In this document: positions 1-7,887 of the stretch, piece after piece
Layout: each line of letters starts with the position of its first letter
Position numbering within the stretch: the stretch's first letter is position 1
From: an uncultured Oscillospiraceae bacterium
GTDB taxonomy: Bacteria > Bacillota > Clostridia > Oscillospirales > Oscillospiraceae
NCBI GenBank assembly: GCA_934572365.1
Contig: CAKTKX010000007.1
Coordinates: 1 to 19,478, forward strand
DNA length: 19,478 bases
Direction of reading: 5' to 3'
Made by a program: the position numbers and the translations under genes
Notes under the pieces: model-generated
The model's input: the letters and a program-made list of their open reading frames with translations, nothing else
The model's database searches: none
What the model was told of the DNA's origin: nothing

Positions 1-677
1 TAGTCCAGTTTCTTCATGGAGAACCGGCTCTGGGTGGTGCTGTCGGGGTTGGTGCGGTAAAAATACAGGCTGTGGGGGATGCTCGCAATGGTTTTCGCCC
101 CGTAGATCCAGTGGCACACGGCCTCGTTGTCCTCGTACACCCGTCCGGGGCAGAACAGATAGGACTGAACCAGCTCCCGGCGGATCAGCTTGGCGCAGGC
201 CACCCATCCGGGATAATCTCCCGCGTCAAACAGCGCCACAAGCGATTCTTCCGCCATGGAAAGCAGTTCCCAGCTGATCTCCACCGGCGCGGAAAAGTTC
301 TCCGGCATTTCCGGCGCTTCCAGCATCCGGCACATGCTCATGCCCGCGCCGCTCTCGGCGGCGGCCTGCCGCAGATGCTCCAGCATCTGCGGATGCACGG
401 CGTCGTCGCTGTCCACAAAGCAGACCCATTCTCCCCCGGCAATAGAAAAAGCGTGATTTCTTGCCGCGGCCTGTCCCTGGTTTTCCTGATGGATGACCCG
501 CACCCGACCGTCCCGCGCCGCATAATCGTCGCAGATCGTGCCGCAGCCGTCCGGGCTGCCGTCGTCCACCAGAATCAGCTCAAAATCGGAAACCGTCTGG
601 GAAAGAATACTGTCAACGCAGGCATGAAGATAATCTTCCGCCTTATAAACCGGCACAATCACGCTGATCTCAGGCAT
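1..677 (-). CDS. GT2 family glycosyltransferase, 3' end cut by window
   Basis: Probable cytoplasmic GT-A fold glycosyltransferase of family 2, transferring a sugar from a nucleotide donor to a lipid-linked glycan. The 225 complete codons visible begin MPEISVIVPVYKAEDYL. They contain the nucleotide-binding DDG at residues 38-40 and the metal-binding DSDD at 89-92. A later acidic ED pair (in VYEDNEAV) fits the position of the catalytic base. The frame is open to base 1, so the C-terminus is missing; relatives of this type are about 300-340 residues. The ATG at 675-677 lies inside the end of the preceding gene (8-base overlap, 670-677) and is preceded by GGAGAGGAAG, so translation is probably coupled. 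The first 74 residues are about 76% identical to the upstream neighbour, which implies a tandem duplication. The sugar and linkage cannot be read from sequence. Confidence 0.93.
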   Translation of the reverse strand, partial: MPEISVIVPVYKAEDYLHACVDSILSQTVSDFELILVDDGSPDGCGTICDDYAARDGRVRVIHQENQGQAAARNHAFSIAGGEWVCFVDSDDAVHPQMLEHLRQAAAESGAGMSMCRMLEAPEMPENFSAPVEISWELLSMAEESLVALFDAGDYPGWVACAKLIRRELVQSYLFCPGRVYEDNEAVCHWIYGAKTIASIPHSLYFYRTNPDSTTQSRFSMKKLD

Positions 678-1665
678 TTTTCTTCCTCTCCAATCGCGCC
701 CGCGTTTCCAGCCACAGCCGGTAAAGCCTTGCCCTGACAGGGAAATATCGCAGCAAAAGCTCAGAGTCCGGCCAGAATTCCAGATAGTGCAGCCGGCTCA
801 TCCGTTTCAGCAAATCCTTTATAGTCGCGTGAATCCGCTTCCGCGCCGCAAGAACCTCCGGGCTGTCCTGCGCCTGCCGGGCATCCGCCTCGTTAACCAC
901 CGCGTTTTCCAGATATCCCCGATAACGGAATTTGACCAAATCCCACTCACCCCGCTGCTCAAAAAACGCAATCTGCTGCTCATAAGCTTCCCAGGCGTCC
1001 AGACGTCCAGGCGTCCAAGCGCTCTTGGTGATGCCCGTGGGGTTAAAATAATAGGCATACAACGGTGCCGGAATGACCGTCAGTGCTTCCTGGGCAAACA
1101 GCAGCCGGTATGTCAGGAATTCATCCTCCATATGCTTGCCCACGGGGTACCGTTCCCCGTCAAAGCAGCTCCTATGGTACAGCTTTCCCCAGCAAACCGT
1201 AGCATTGACAAATCGCTGCATGTAAAAATCCTTGGGAAGCCACCGCTCCGGAATAAGCTGTTCCGGGGAAACCGTCGGGTTTTCTCCCTCCGTCTGCGCA
1301 TAGCCGCAGACAGCAATCTGCGTTCCCTGTTCCAGCGCCGCCCGATGCAGACGCTCCAACGTCTCGGGGTGCATCCAGTCGTCGTTATCGATGAAGAAAA
1401 TCCACTGGCTGTCGCTGTTAGAAAACACCCAATCCAGGCAGGTATTTCTCGCCGCGCAGACTCCGGCGTTTTCCTGGTGAATTGCCCGCACCCGGCTGTC
1501 CCGGGCTGCGTAAGCGTCGCAAATGGCACCGCTGCCGTCCGGGCTTCCGTCATCCAGCAGAATCAGCTCAAAATCTCGGAATGTCTGCCCAAGAACACTG
1601 TCCACACAGCGGTGCAAAAATTTTTCCGCCCGGTAGACCGGGACAATCACACTGATTTGCGGCAT
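670..1665 (-). CDS. GT2 family glycosyltransferase
   Basis: Predicted inverting GT-A glycosyltransferase of 331 residues acting in polysaccharide repeat assembly at the cytoplasmic membrane face. It begins MPQISVIVPVYRAEKFLHRC. It carries LLDDGSPDGSGAICDAYA at about 36-53, the acidic metal motif DNDD at 93-96 (the usual form is DSDD), and VGKHMEDEF at about 175-183, whose ED pair suits the catalytic base. The C-terminal 100 residues are basic and alpha-helical in look. I chose the ATG at 1663-1665 over the one at 1669-1671 because GGAGG lies 8 bases before the former and only 2 before the latter, and the product then aligns with its downstream paralogue from residue 1. It overlaps that paralogue by 8 bases and follows a GT4 gene by about 20 bases. 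Donor and acceptor are unknown. Confidence 0.93.
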   Translation of the reverse strand: MPQISVIVPVYRAEKFLHRCVDSVLGQTFRDFELILLDDGSPDGSGAICDAYAARDSRVRAIHQENAGVCAARNTCLDWVFSNSDSQWIFFIDNDDWMHPETLERLHRAALEQGTQIAVCGYAQTEGENPTVSPEQLIPERWLPKDFYMQRFVNATVCWGKLYHRSCFDGERYPVGKHMEDEFLTYRLLFAQEALTVIPAPLYAYYFNPTGITKSAWTPGRLDAWEAYEQQIAFFEQRGEWDLVKFRYRGYLENAVVNEADARQAQDSPEVLAARKRIHATIKDLLKRMSRLHYLEFWPDSELLLRYFPVRARLYRLWLETRARLERKKNA

Positions 1666-1672
1666 TGGCATT

Positions 1673-1678
1673 CCCTCC
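1673..1678 (-). promoter_or_regulatory. Ribosome binding site deciding the GT2 start at 1665
   Basis: GGAGGG reads on the minus strand here. Its GGAGG core lies 8 bases before the ATG at 1665 but only 2 bases before the in-frame ATG at 1671, which favours the shorter product. Confidence 0.7.
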
Positions 1679-1686
1679 GGTTTTTC

Positions 1687-2829
1687 TTACTCTTTTCCGA
1701 CAAGGTCGAGGAACATGTCCTCAACCTCCTTCACCATGCGTTTTCCGTCGAAAAACGCGCTTCGTTTCTCCGCACCGGCTTTGGCCTGACGGAAGAAATC
1801 CTCATCCGTCAGCATTTTCCGGATGCCCGCCTCCAGGCTGGCATTGTCATTTTCCGTAATCAGGCCGCAGGTTTCGCCGCCAAAGACCTCTCCCACGGAG
1901 GGAACGGGCGCCACAATGGGAACTCCCAGGCACAGCGCCTCCATAGCAATCACCGGCAGCCCCTCCGTGAAGGAAGAATTCACCAGGAATTTGCTCTGCT
2001 TCATGTAGGGGTAGGGGTTTGCCTGATAACCGGCGAGGATGACGGTATCCTGGGTGTCCGTGGCCTGGATAGTGCGCTCGATATATCCTCTGTCCATGCC
2101 GTCGCCCACAATCACTAACCTGTGCCGGATTCCCTGATCCAGAAGTCTGCGGTGGATATAGACCAAGCGTTCAAACCCCTTCTCTGCGGACAAGCGCCCA
2201 ACGGCGCAGATCAAGGGGAGGTCTGTGGGCAAATCTACCTTTTTCTCCGCCATAGCGCGAACATTATCACTATTCAACGGATTCAGGTGCATCTCTACAT
2301 TCTGCGTCAGGCCGCTGACTGTCCGGAAGGACTCCCATGCCGCATTTGAAACACAGACAATCCGATCGTATTGGGAAAGTACGTCTTTCTTGGTCTGGGC
2401 TTCAAGGCGATACGCCGGATTGGTAGCAGCATCGCCGTGGATATACTTTACAGACTTGGCATTCTTGGCAAAAGCAATCCAATCCTTGCACCACGCCGAA
2501 TAGGACACCACAATATCTGCGCCTTCAGGCAAGCAAACATCCAGCAGTCCTTTTCCCTCTTGGTTTAGTGCACGTTTAGTGCGCAGCTTTTTCACCAGAT
2601 TCCCCATCTTGATAACAGGGTTCAGCGTCGGCTTGCGGCAGGAATAGTCATAAATCACCGGGATTCCGGCATTACGGAATTTTTCCTCCCAAGCGCCGCC
2701 CTCATGCTGCACAAAGACGGAAGCTTCAAATTTCTCTTTGTCCAACAGGTTAATCAAATCGAACAATGCCTGTTCCGCGCCGCCGCAAATTAGCTGGTAA
2801 TTAACAAAAACAATCCTGACCTTTTTCAT
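1687..2829 (-). CDS. GT4 family glycosyltransferase
   Basis: Predicted retaining GT-B glycosyltransferase of 380 residues. The N-terminal Rossmann half starts MKKVRIVFVNYQLICGGAEQ, with the GGAE glycine loop at about 16-19. The C-terminal donor-binding half has GRLSAEKG at 211-218 and the family E-x7-E motif with E289 and E297 (FTEGLPVIAMEAL). It starts 5 bases after the stop of the ABC ATPase gene, with GGAGG in the end of that gene as ribosome site, so it is an operon member acting on the same polymer. Base composition is lower in GC than most of the window: 47% at 2341-2400 and 40% at 2701-2760 by hand count, against 70% at 9781-9840. That suggests a separate acquisition history. Sugar specificity is unknown. 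Confidence 0.93.
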   Translation of the reverse strand: MKKVRIVFVNYQLICGGAEQALFDLINLLDKEKFEASVFVQHEGGAWEEKFRNAGIPVIYDYSCRKPTLNPVIKMGNLVKKLRTKRALNQEGKGLLDVCLPEGADIVVSYSAWCKDWIAFAKNAKSVKYIHGDAATNPAYRLEAQTKKDVLSQYDRIVCVSNAAWESFRTVSGLTQNVEMHLNPLNSDNVRAMAEKKVDLPTDLPLICAVGRLSAEKGFERLVYIHRRLLDQGIRHRLVIVGDGMDRGYIERTIQATDTQDTVILAGYQANPYPYMKQSKFLVNSSFTEGLPVIAMEALCLGVPIVAPVPSVGEVFGGETCGLITENDNASLEAGIRKMLTDEDFFRQAKAGAEKRSAFFDGKRMVKEVEDMFLDLVGKE

Positions 2830-2834
2830 TGGCG

Positions 2835-4130
2835 TCAGGCCTCCGGCATAGCCCTGCGGACAACAGCATCCGGGAACCGGATATGACCCCAGTTGGTATT
2901 ATTCCAAACAATATCCTCGTCATCCCGCACTTCAAAAAAGAACGCAGGAAGCAGAAGCTCCTGATCATAGCTATTTCCGACTTCATCAACTTCAAACAAC
3001 ACCATATCCACCCGGTATTTGCCATTGGTCAGGAAAAACGGATTCACTTCGACAAGGAAATCATTTGTCTCATTCTCCCCGCACCAGCCCAGGGAAACCA
3101 TAGGCATGGTTCCCACCGGCGCGTCGTCGCTGTAGCGCAGTTCCACCCGCAGGCGAAGGTCTTCGTATGCTTTATCCGTGGATATTCTGACCCGGAGACG
3201 GAGCTTTTCACCCTGGGCGTATACCGCCGACTCCTTGTCCAGCAGTTTCACCGCATCGATCCGCGCAAGCCCCGCGGTATAGGGAGAGCGCCCGCGGCAA
3301 TCGGTCAGATCGAATTCCGTTTTGGATTCATCCCACTCATCCCGGGTATTGCTCAGATACAGTTCAATGGCTTTTTCCACATCCCCGTCAAAGATAATCT
3401 TCCCCTTATCCAGCACAACGCACCTGTCGCACAGGCGGCGGATGGTGTTCATGTTGTGGCTGACGTACAAAACCGTCCTGCCCTCCTGCTTGGCGGCCTG
3501 ACGCATCTTGTCCAGACACTTTTTCTGGAACGCCATGTCGCCCACCGCCAGAACCTCGTCCATGATCATGATCTCGCTGTCCAAATGCGCCGCAACGGAG
3601 AAGGCCAGCTTGACAAACATGCCCGAGGAATACCGCTTCACCGGGGTGTCGATGAAATCCCGCACCTCGGAAAAGTCGATGATGTCCTCCATTTTGGCGT
3701 CGATCTCCGCCTTGGTCATACCCAGGATCGCGCCGTTCATGTAGATATTCTCCCGGCCGGTCATTTCCCCGTTGAACCCGGTTCCCACCTCCAGCATGGA
3801 GGCAATGCGGCCGTAGATGTCAATTTCGCCCTCGGTGGGCGCGGTGACGCGGCACAGAAGCTTAAGTAGCGTGCTTTTTCCCGCGCCGTTGCAGCCGATG
3901 ATGCCCAGCGCCTCGCCCTTTTTCACCGTCAGGTCAACGCCGTTCAGCGCCATAAAGGTCTTCCCCACCAGACGCTGATCCATATTCACGGGCAGGTTGG
4001 GGTCTTCTTTTCCCCTTAAGCGCGCCCACCAGCTCTGCAAGTCGGCGGTCAGCGTACCGCCGCCGATCTGTCCCAGCTTGTAGCGCTTTTTCACGCCGGT
4101 CAGGCGGATGGCAATATCCTGTTCGTTCAT
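2835..4130 (-). CDS. wzt: Wzt-type ABC polysaccharide export ATPase with C-terminal binding domain
   Basis: ATP-binding subunit of an ABC-2 exporter moving lipid-linked polysaccharide across the cytoplasmic membrane. The 431 residues contain a nucleotide-binding domain with Walker A GCNGAGKST at 79-87, signature YSSGM at 167-171, Walker B IMIMDE at 187-192 and switch histidine H225. The segment before Walker A (about 20-65) holds the extra loop typical of the Wzt/TagH group. After about residue 265 comes a further 165-residue segment rich in predicted beta strands, ending in an aromatic-rich tail (WNNTNWGHIRFPDA). Its place and size match the Wzt C-terminal carbohydrate-binding domain, which in E. 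coli O8/O9a recognises a modified chain end. The gene follows the permease by 12 bases with a strong AAGGAGG site. The assignment to the Wzt family is strong; the ligand is inference. Confidence 0.93.
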   Translation of the reverse strand: MNEQDIAIRLTGVKKRYKLGQIGGGTLTADLQSWWARLRGKEDPNLPVNMDQRLVGKTFMALNGVDLTVKKGEALGIIGCNGAGKSTLLKLLCRVTAPTEGEIDIYGRIASMLEVGTGFNGEMTGRENIYMNGAILGMTKAEIDAKMEDIIDFSEVRDFIDTPVKRYSSGMFVKLAFSVAAHLDSEIMIMDEVLAVGDMAFQKKCLDKMRQAAKQEGRTVLYVSHNMNTIRRLCDRCVVLDKGKIIFDGDVEKAIELYLSNTRDEWDESKTEFDLTDCRGRSPYTAGLARIDAVKLLDKESAVYAQGEKLRLRVRISTDKAYEDLRLRVELRYSDDAPVGTMPMVSLGWCGENETNDFLVEVNPFFLTNGKYRVDMVLFEVDEVGNSYDQELLLPAFFFEVRDDEDIVWNNTNWGHIRFPDAVVRRAMPEA

Positions 4131-4142
4131 AGTCCGCCCTCC

Positions 4143-4994
4143 TTACACCGTATCCATAAAGGTGCGTTCCACCTTGTTGAAGACCATAATTCCCAGCACG
4201 GCGATCACCAGCGTCATGCCCCAGGACAGGAAATAGTAGCCCCAGTTCACCGTTCCCTGACCCAGAATCGCGTAGCGCATCAGCTCCACGGACTCGGTAA
4301 CAGGGTTGATTTGCAGCAGCGTGCGCATCCAGCCCTCGCCCAGGGTGGACAGGGGGTACACAACAGGCGTGGCGTACATCCACAACGACACGCCAAAGTC
4401 CACCAGCACCGTGAGATCCCGGTACTTCGTGGTCATGCTGGAAATGATGATGCCGAAGCCCATGCCCAGAATGCCCAGATGTACCAGCTCCACCGGGATC
4501 ATCAGCCACCACAGCCAGTGGGGATGGAGCGTCCCCTGGAACAGGTAGTAGACCATAAACAGCAGCACCAGCACCATCTGAATGCCGAAACGGATCACCG
4601 TGGAGATGACGTTGGAGATGGGCGTGGTCAGCCGGGGGAAATAAACCTTGCCGAACATATAGGCGTTGTCCGTAAAGGTGTTGGCGTTGCTGGTCAGGCA
4701 GTTGGCAAAGTACGCCCAGACGGCGTTGCTGCACAGATAAAACAGGAACGTGGGAATCCCATCGGTGCTGATGCCGGCAATGCCGCCGAACACAAACGCC
4801 TGCACAATACTGGTAAACAGGGGCGTCAGAAAAATCCACGCAGGGCCAAGGATGGTCTGCTTGTAGCTCACCACGAAGTTCCGTTTGGTGAACAGGTAGA
4901 TTAAGTCCCGGTACTGCCAGACCTCTTTCAGGTTCAGATCCAGCCAGCGGTGCTTTGCCGAGATATGGGTGTGATACATGGAGTTCTCTGCCAT
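4143..4994 (-). CDS. wzm: Wzm-type ABC-2 polysaccharide export permease
   Basis: Membrane subunit of the same exporter, 283 residues. An amphipathic N-terminal region (about 20-45) contains KRNFVVSYKQTILGPAW, a pattern well known in O-antigen/teichoic-acid ABC permeases. Six hydrophobic segments follow at roughly 53-74, 80-100, 125-150, 160-187, 196-216 and 253-273. The conserved PVVYPLS (210-216), the NPVT near 230 and the C-terminal KVERTFMDTV are also typical of the family. The ATG at 4994 has GAGG upstream and lies 4 bases after the preceding stop; an internal ATG at codon 6 is possible. The permease-then-ATPase order and tight spacing are the usual arrangement for a Wzm/Wzt (or TagG/TagH) pair. 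Because the partner ATPase carries a C-terminal domain, the Wzm name fits better than TagG. Confidence 0.93.
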   Translation of the reverse strand: MAENSMYHTHISAKHRWLDLNLKEVWQYRDLIYLFTKRNFVVSYKQTILGPAWIFLTPLFTSIVQAFVFGGIAGISTDGIPTFLFYLCSNAVWAYFANCLTSNANTFTDNAYMFGKVYFPRLTTPISNVISTVIRFGIQMVLVLLFMVYYLFQGTLHPHWLWWLMIPVELVHLGILGMGFGIIISSMTTKYRDLTVLVDFGVSLWMYATPVVYPLSTLGEGWMRTLLQINPVTESVELMRYAILGQGTVNWGYYFLSWGMTLVIAVLGIMVFNKVERTFMDTV

Positions 4995-4998
4995 AGGA

Positions 4999-5889
4999 TT
5001 ACCTCTTTTTTCGGATAAATTGCAGCAGGTTGTGGAATGTCTTCATAGGCGCAACCAGCCAGCGGGGCATATCGATATATTCCGCAATCTGGGCGTCGGT
5101 ACAGCGATCCATAGCGTCGCAGGTGAAGCCGTACCACATGCCCAGCTTGGTTTTCAGGGGATAGTGGAAGAACACCGCCTTCTCCCGGAAGAACAGCGCC
5201 GTTCCCCGGGGGTTGTCCAGAAAAACCTTGTATCCCGCCTTGGTCAGGCCGTCGTCCTTGTACTCCCAGATCCAGATAATGTCGTCGTAGTAGCGAATGC
5301 GGTAGCCGTCGTAGGCCATTCGGTTCCAGGTCACCGCTTCGGTCATGAATTTCTCTCCGGGAAATTCCGGGTACAGGTAATTTCTGTGGATTTCCGTATA
5401 GAAGATCAGCGCCCGCTCTCCGTCGATCCTGCCGTACATATCAAAGGCATTGCCGTCCAGATACGCTTCATGGAATCGAGTGTTGCGCGTTTCGGTAGGG
5501 CTTTGTCCCCCGTTTGCCACAATGCCGCAGAATTTCTGATCTTTCGGAAGCGTCGACTCCCAGAGTGCCACCTTTTCCAGTGCGTCATCCGTCAGGTAGT
5601 CGTCGGAATCCACTGTGAAAAACAGCTCTCCCTGCGCCAGCTTCAGACCGTAGTTGATGGCGCGGCACTTGCCGCCGTTTTCCTTATAGCAGTAGCGGAT
5701 AGGAAAGGGATTGTCTTCCTTCTGCCACCGTTCAAACAGCGCCTTTGTCCCGTCGGAGGAGCCGTCGTCCACCACCAGCCATTCAAAGTCCGTGAAGCTC
5801 TGGCGCTGTAAGGAGCGGTACAAATTTTCCAATATGTACGCCCGGTTGTAGGTTGGGGTGAAGACCGTTATTTTGTGAGAAAACGCCAT
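4999..5889 (-). CDS. GT2 family glycosyltransferase, divergent type
   Basis: GT-A glycosyltransferase of 296 residues. It differs from the other GT2 enzymes here: it begins with the FTPTYNRAYILENLYRSL form instead of SVIVPVY. It has VVDDGSSDGT at 39-48, the metal motif DSDD at 94-97 and a KENGGKCRAINYGL acceptor-side segment at about 69-82. Its C-terminal half (IIWIWEYKDDGLTKAGY and on) is unlike the neighbours, so it probably uses a different donor or linkage. The ATG at 5889 lies 1 base after the stop of the previous gene, with GGAAAGGAAG upstream. It sits directly before the ABC permease gene, placing it in the ABC-linked operon. Specificity is not identifiable. Confidence 0.92.
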   Translation of the reverse strand: MAFSHKITVFTPTYNRAYILENLYRSLQRQSFTDFEWLVVDDGSSDGTKALFERWQKEDNPFPIRYCYKENGGKCRAINYGLKLAQGELFFTVDSDDYLTDDALEKVALWESTLPKDQKFCGIVANGGQSPTETRNTRFHEAYLDGNAFDMYGRIDGERALIFYTEIHRNYLYPEFPGEKFMTEAVTWNRMAYDGYRIRYYDDIIWIWEYKDDGLTKAGYKVFLDNPRGTALFFREKAVFFHYPLKTKLGMWYGFTCDAMDRCTDAQIAEYIDMPRWLVAPMKTFHNLLQFIRKKR

Positions 5890-5890
5890 T

Positions 5891-6877
5891 TCATTCGCTT
5901 CCTTTCCCGTTTCTGCGCTCCAAGCAATTCATCAGGCGACAGCTGCCTTCAAAGGACAGCTGTCCCAGAACCAGCCACACATTCCCGGCAGGCGACAGCT
6001 TTCTGCTGGGCAAAAGCGGCGTCAGCCCGGAAACCGTCTTCCGCAGGCTTTCCCTTGCCTGACGCAGCTCCTCTCCGGACAGGTACTGAATACTCATTTG
6101 CATTGCATACTGGCAATATAGGAACAGATTTGCCCTGCCCTCATATTCCAGCGACGGCATATGTGTTTTCAGATACGCCAGTCGCTGCTCCTGTGCCTGA
6201 ACGCCCTCCAGTCTGCGCAGCGAAAAGCCGCCGTGCATAACGCTGTCCGGCTGCTGACGGTAGGCATAGAGCTTTCTGGTGGAGCGAACCAGCCGCTTCG
6301 CGTTTCCCAGCACCCGATAGGTGAAAAATTCATCATCGATTTTCGTCCCGACCGGGAACCGGATATCCCCGACGGTTTCCCGGCGGTACAGCTTGTTCCA
6401 GATCAGCTGGCGAAACGCCGTATCCCGAATGTGGCAGCGCATGGCTTCCAGGGGTGTATAGAAGGAAATCTCTCCAGCATCCGTTCCGAAAACAGCGTCG
6501 TTACGCTCCGTCTCCACGAAATCACATTCGGCGATATCCGCCCCTTCTTCCAGAAGCGTGTGCAGATATTGGTAACAGTCAGGGGCGATATAGTCGTCGC
6601 TGTCCACGAACGCAATTCGTTCTCCCCGCGCCGCATCCAACCCGGCATTCCTGGCCGCGCCGCCGCCGGCGTTTTGCTGATGAATCACCCGAACCCGGCT
6701 GTCTTTTTCTGCCCAGGCGTCGCACATGGCGCCGCTGGCGTCCGGGGAACCGTCGTCGATCAGAAGGATCTCCAGGTTGGAATAGGTCTGATTCACGATG
6801 GATTGGACACAGCAGTCCAGATAGTTTTCCACTTTATAGACAGGGACAATCACGCTGATCAATGGCAGCTGCGTCAT
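5891..6877 (-). CDS. GT2 family glycosyltransferase
   Basis: GT-A glycosyltransferase of 328 residues, beginning MTQLPLISVIVPVYKVENYL. It has IDDGSPDASGAMCDAW at about 40-55, metal motif DSDD at 92-95 and VGTKIDDEFFTYR further on, whose acidic pair matches the catalytic base position. The frame stays open upstream to 7054, but those codons lie inside the preceding gene. The ATG at 6877 has GAGAGG 7 bases before it and starts 11 bases after the preceding stop, so I take it as the start. It ends one base before the next GT2. The first 100 residues closely resemble the GT2 genes at 670-1665 and 13645-14667, suggesting a family spread by duplication. The basic C-terminal tail may lie on the membrane. 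Donor unknown. Confidence 0.92.
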   Translation of the reverse strand: MTQLPLISVIVPVYKVENYLDCCVQSIVNQTYSNLEILLIDDGSPDASGAMCDAWAEKDSRVRVIHQQNAGGGAARNAGLDAARGERIAFVDSDDYIAPDCYQYLHTLLEEGADIAECDFVETERNDAVFGTDAGEISFYTPLEAMRCHIRDTAFRQLIWNKLYRRETVGDIRFPVGTKIDDEFFTYRVLGNAKRLVRSTRKLYAYRQQPDSVMHGGFSLRRLEGVQAQEQRLAYLKTHMPSLEYEGRANLFLYCQYAMQMSIQYLSGEELRQARESLRKTVSGLTPLLPSRKLSPAGNVWLVLGQLSFEGSCRLMNCLERRNGKGSE

Positions 6878-6884
6878 AGTGTAT

Positions 6885-6890
6885 CCTCTC
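6885..6890 (-). promoter_or_regulatory. Ribosome binding site deciding the GT2 start at 6877
   Basis: GAGAGG on the minus strand overlaps the stop codon of the upstream gene and sits 7 bases before the ATG at 6877. It supports that start over the long upstream extension of the same frame. Confidence 0.65.
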
Positions 6891-7875
6891 AGTGTTCCTC
6901 TTCCCGCCGGAAGAGTTTCTCGTACAGTCTGTAAGTCAGCCCAAACAGACCCGGCGTCCTGCAAACCATTTTTGCCAGCAGCCGGTTTCGCTTTGACAGC
7001 AAATGGAAATACCCTTCCTGTTCCTCCATCTCGGCGCGAACCCGCCGGCGCCATTCGTCATACCGTTTCTCCGGATGCACGGAGAGCTGGGCGTAGGCAA
7101 ACAGGAGATTCCGCATCAGCGCCCGGCGGGCGTCCTCCCGGATTTCACTGCCGCTGTCCTCCACAATCAGCTCCCGAACCCGGATGGGGTCGAACAGGCT
7201 GTGCTCGTTCAGCTGCCGGAAGGAGGCGGAATTTTCCCGCAAAATATAGCGGTAGGGGCAGAAATCCTCATATACCGACTGTTTTACCCGGGAGAACAGA
7301 AAGTAATTCATGAGGTAGTCTTCGTTGTTCTTGATGGCGGGGTTCATCCGTTCCGCCAGTCCGGCGAACAGCTCCCGGCGGTACAGCTTGGTACACAGGC
7401 TGGACTCAATCTGTCCGCCGTCCAGCAAATCCCGCAGGCCGGTCAGATTGTCCTGCTGCCGCAGCCCGCCGGTATTGTGGACATAGGCCACCCTGCCGTC
7501 GGGAAACTCCACCCGGTGTCCGCAGTGGGAAATGTCCGCGTCATAAGTGTGGGCATTTTCCAGAAGATGGCGGTACATATCCGGGTCTATGGCGTCGTCG
7601 CCGTCGGCGAAGCCGACCCATTCCCCCGTGGCCGCCGCCACGCCTGCAAGGCGGGCAGAGGTCACGCCGCCGTTTTCCTTGAAAATCGGTCTGACGCGCC
7701 CGTCCCGGGCAGCGTAGCTTTCCATCACCTGCCGGGTACTGTCAGCGGAACCGTCGTCCACCACAATGATTTCCAGCTTTGGATGGGTCTGCGCCAGAAT
7801 GCTGTCCAGGCATCGGGGAAGCCATGGAGCGACATTATACGCCGGTATGATGACCGAAATGGTTTCGCCCTCCAT
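6889..7875 (-). CDS. GT2 family glycosyltransferase
   Basis: GT-A glycosyltransferase of 328 residues, starting MEGETISVIIPAYNVAPWL. It has VVDDGSADSTRQV at about 38-50, the metal motif in the variant form DGDD at 91-94, KENGGVTSARLAG at about 66-78 and an acidic NNEDYLMNYF later, which would supply the catalytic base. The ATG at 7875 is preceded by a strong AAGGAGG with 7-base spacing and lies 12 bases after the preceding GT4 stop. It is the first of three consecutive GT2 genes (7875 down to 4999). It belongs to the operon starting at the 12170-12198 promoter. The DGDD form, together with a more divergent N-terminus, suggests a donor different from its two neighbours; this is inference. Confidence 0.93.
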   Translation of the reverse strand: MEGETISVIIPAYNVAPWLPRCLDSILAQTHPKLEIIVVDDGSADSTRQVMESYAARDGRVRPIFKENGGVTSARLAGVAAATGEWVGFADGDDAIDPDMYRHLLENAHTYDADISHCGHRVEFPDGRVAYVHNTGGLRQQDNLTGLRDLLDGGQIESSLCTKLYRRELFAGLAERMNPAIKNNEDYLMNYFLFSRVKQSVYEDFCPYRYILRENSASFRQLNEHSLFDPIRVRELIVEDSGSEIREDARRALMRNLLFAYAQLSVHPEKRYDEWRRRVRAEMEEQEGYFHLLSKRNRLLAKMVCRTPGLFGLTYRLYEKLFRREEEH

Positions 7876-7887
7876 TTTGCTTCCTCC

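Noticed and set aside
2829..3869. A 346-codon plus-strand open frame opposite the ABC ATPase gene.
   Set aside because: The minus-strand frame has complete Walker A, signature and Walker B motifs. The plus-strand product has no known motif and a biased composition.
6878..7054. N-terminal extension of the GT2 at 5891-6877 up to base 7054.
   Set aside because: It lies inside the preceding gene, has low-complexity Ala/Gly/Arg composition, and the family starts at the SVIVPVY region. The ATG at 6877 has its own ribosome site.
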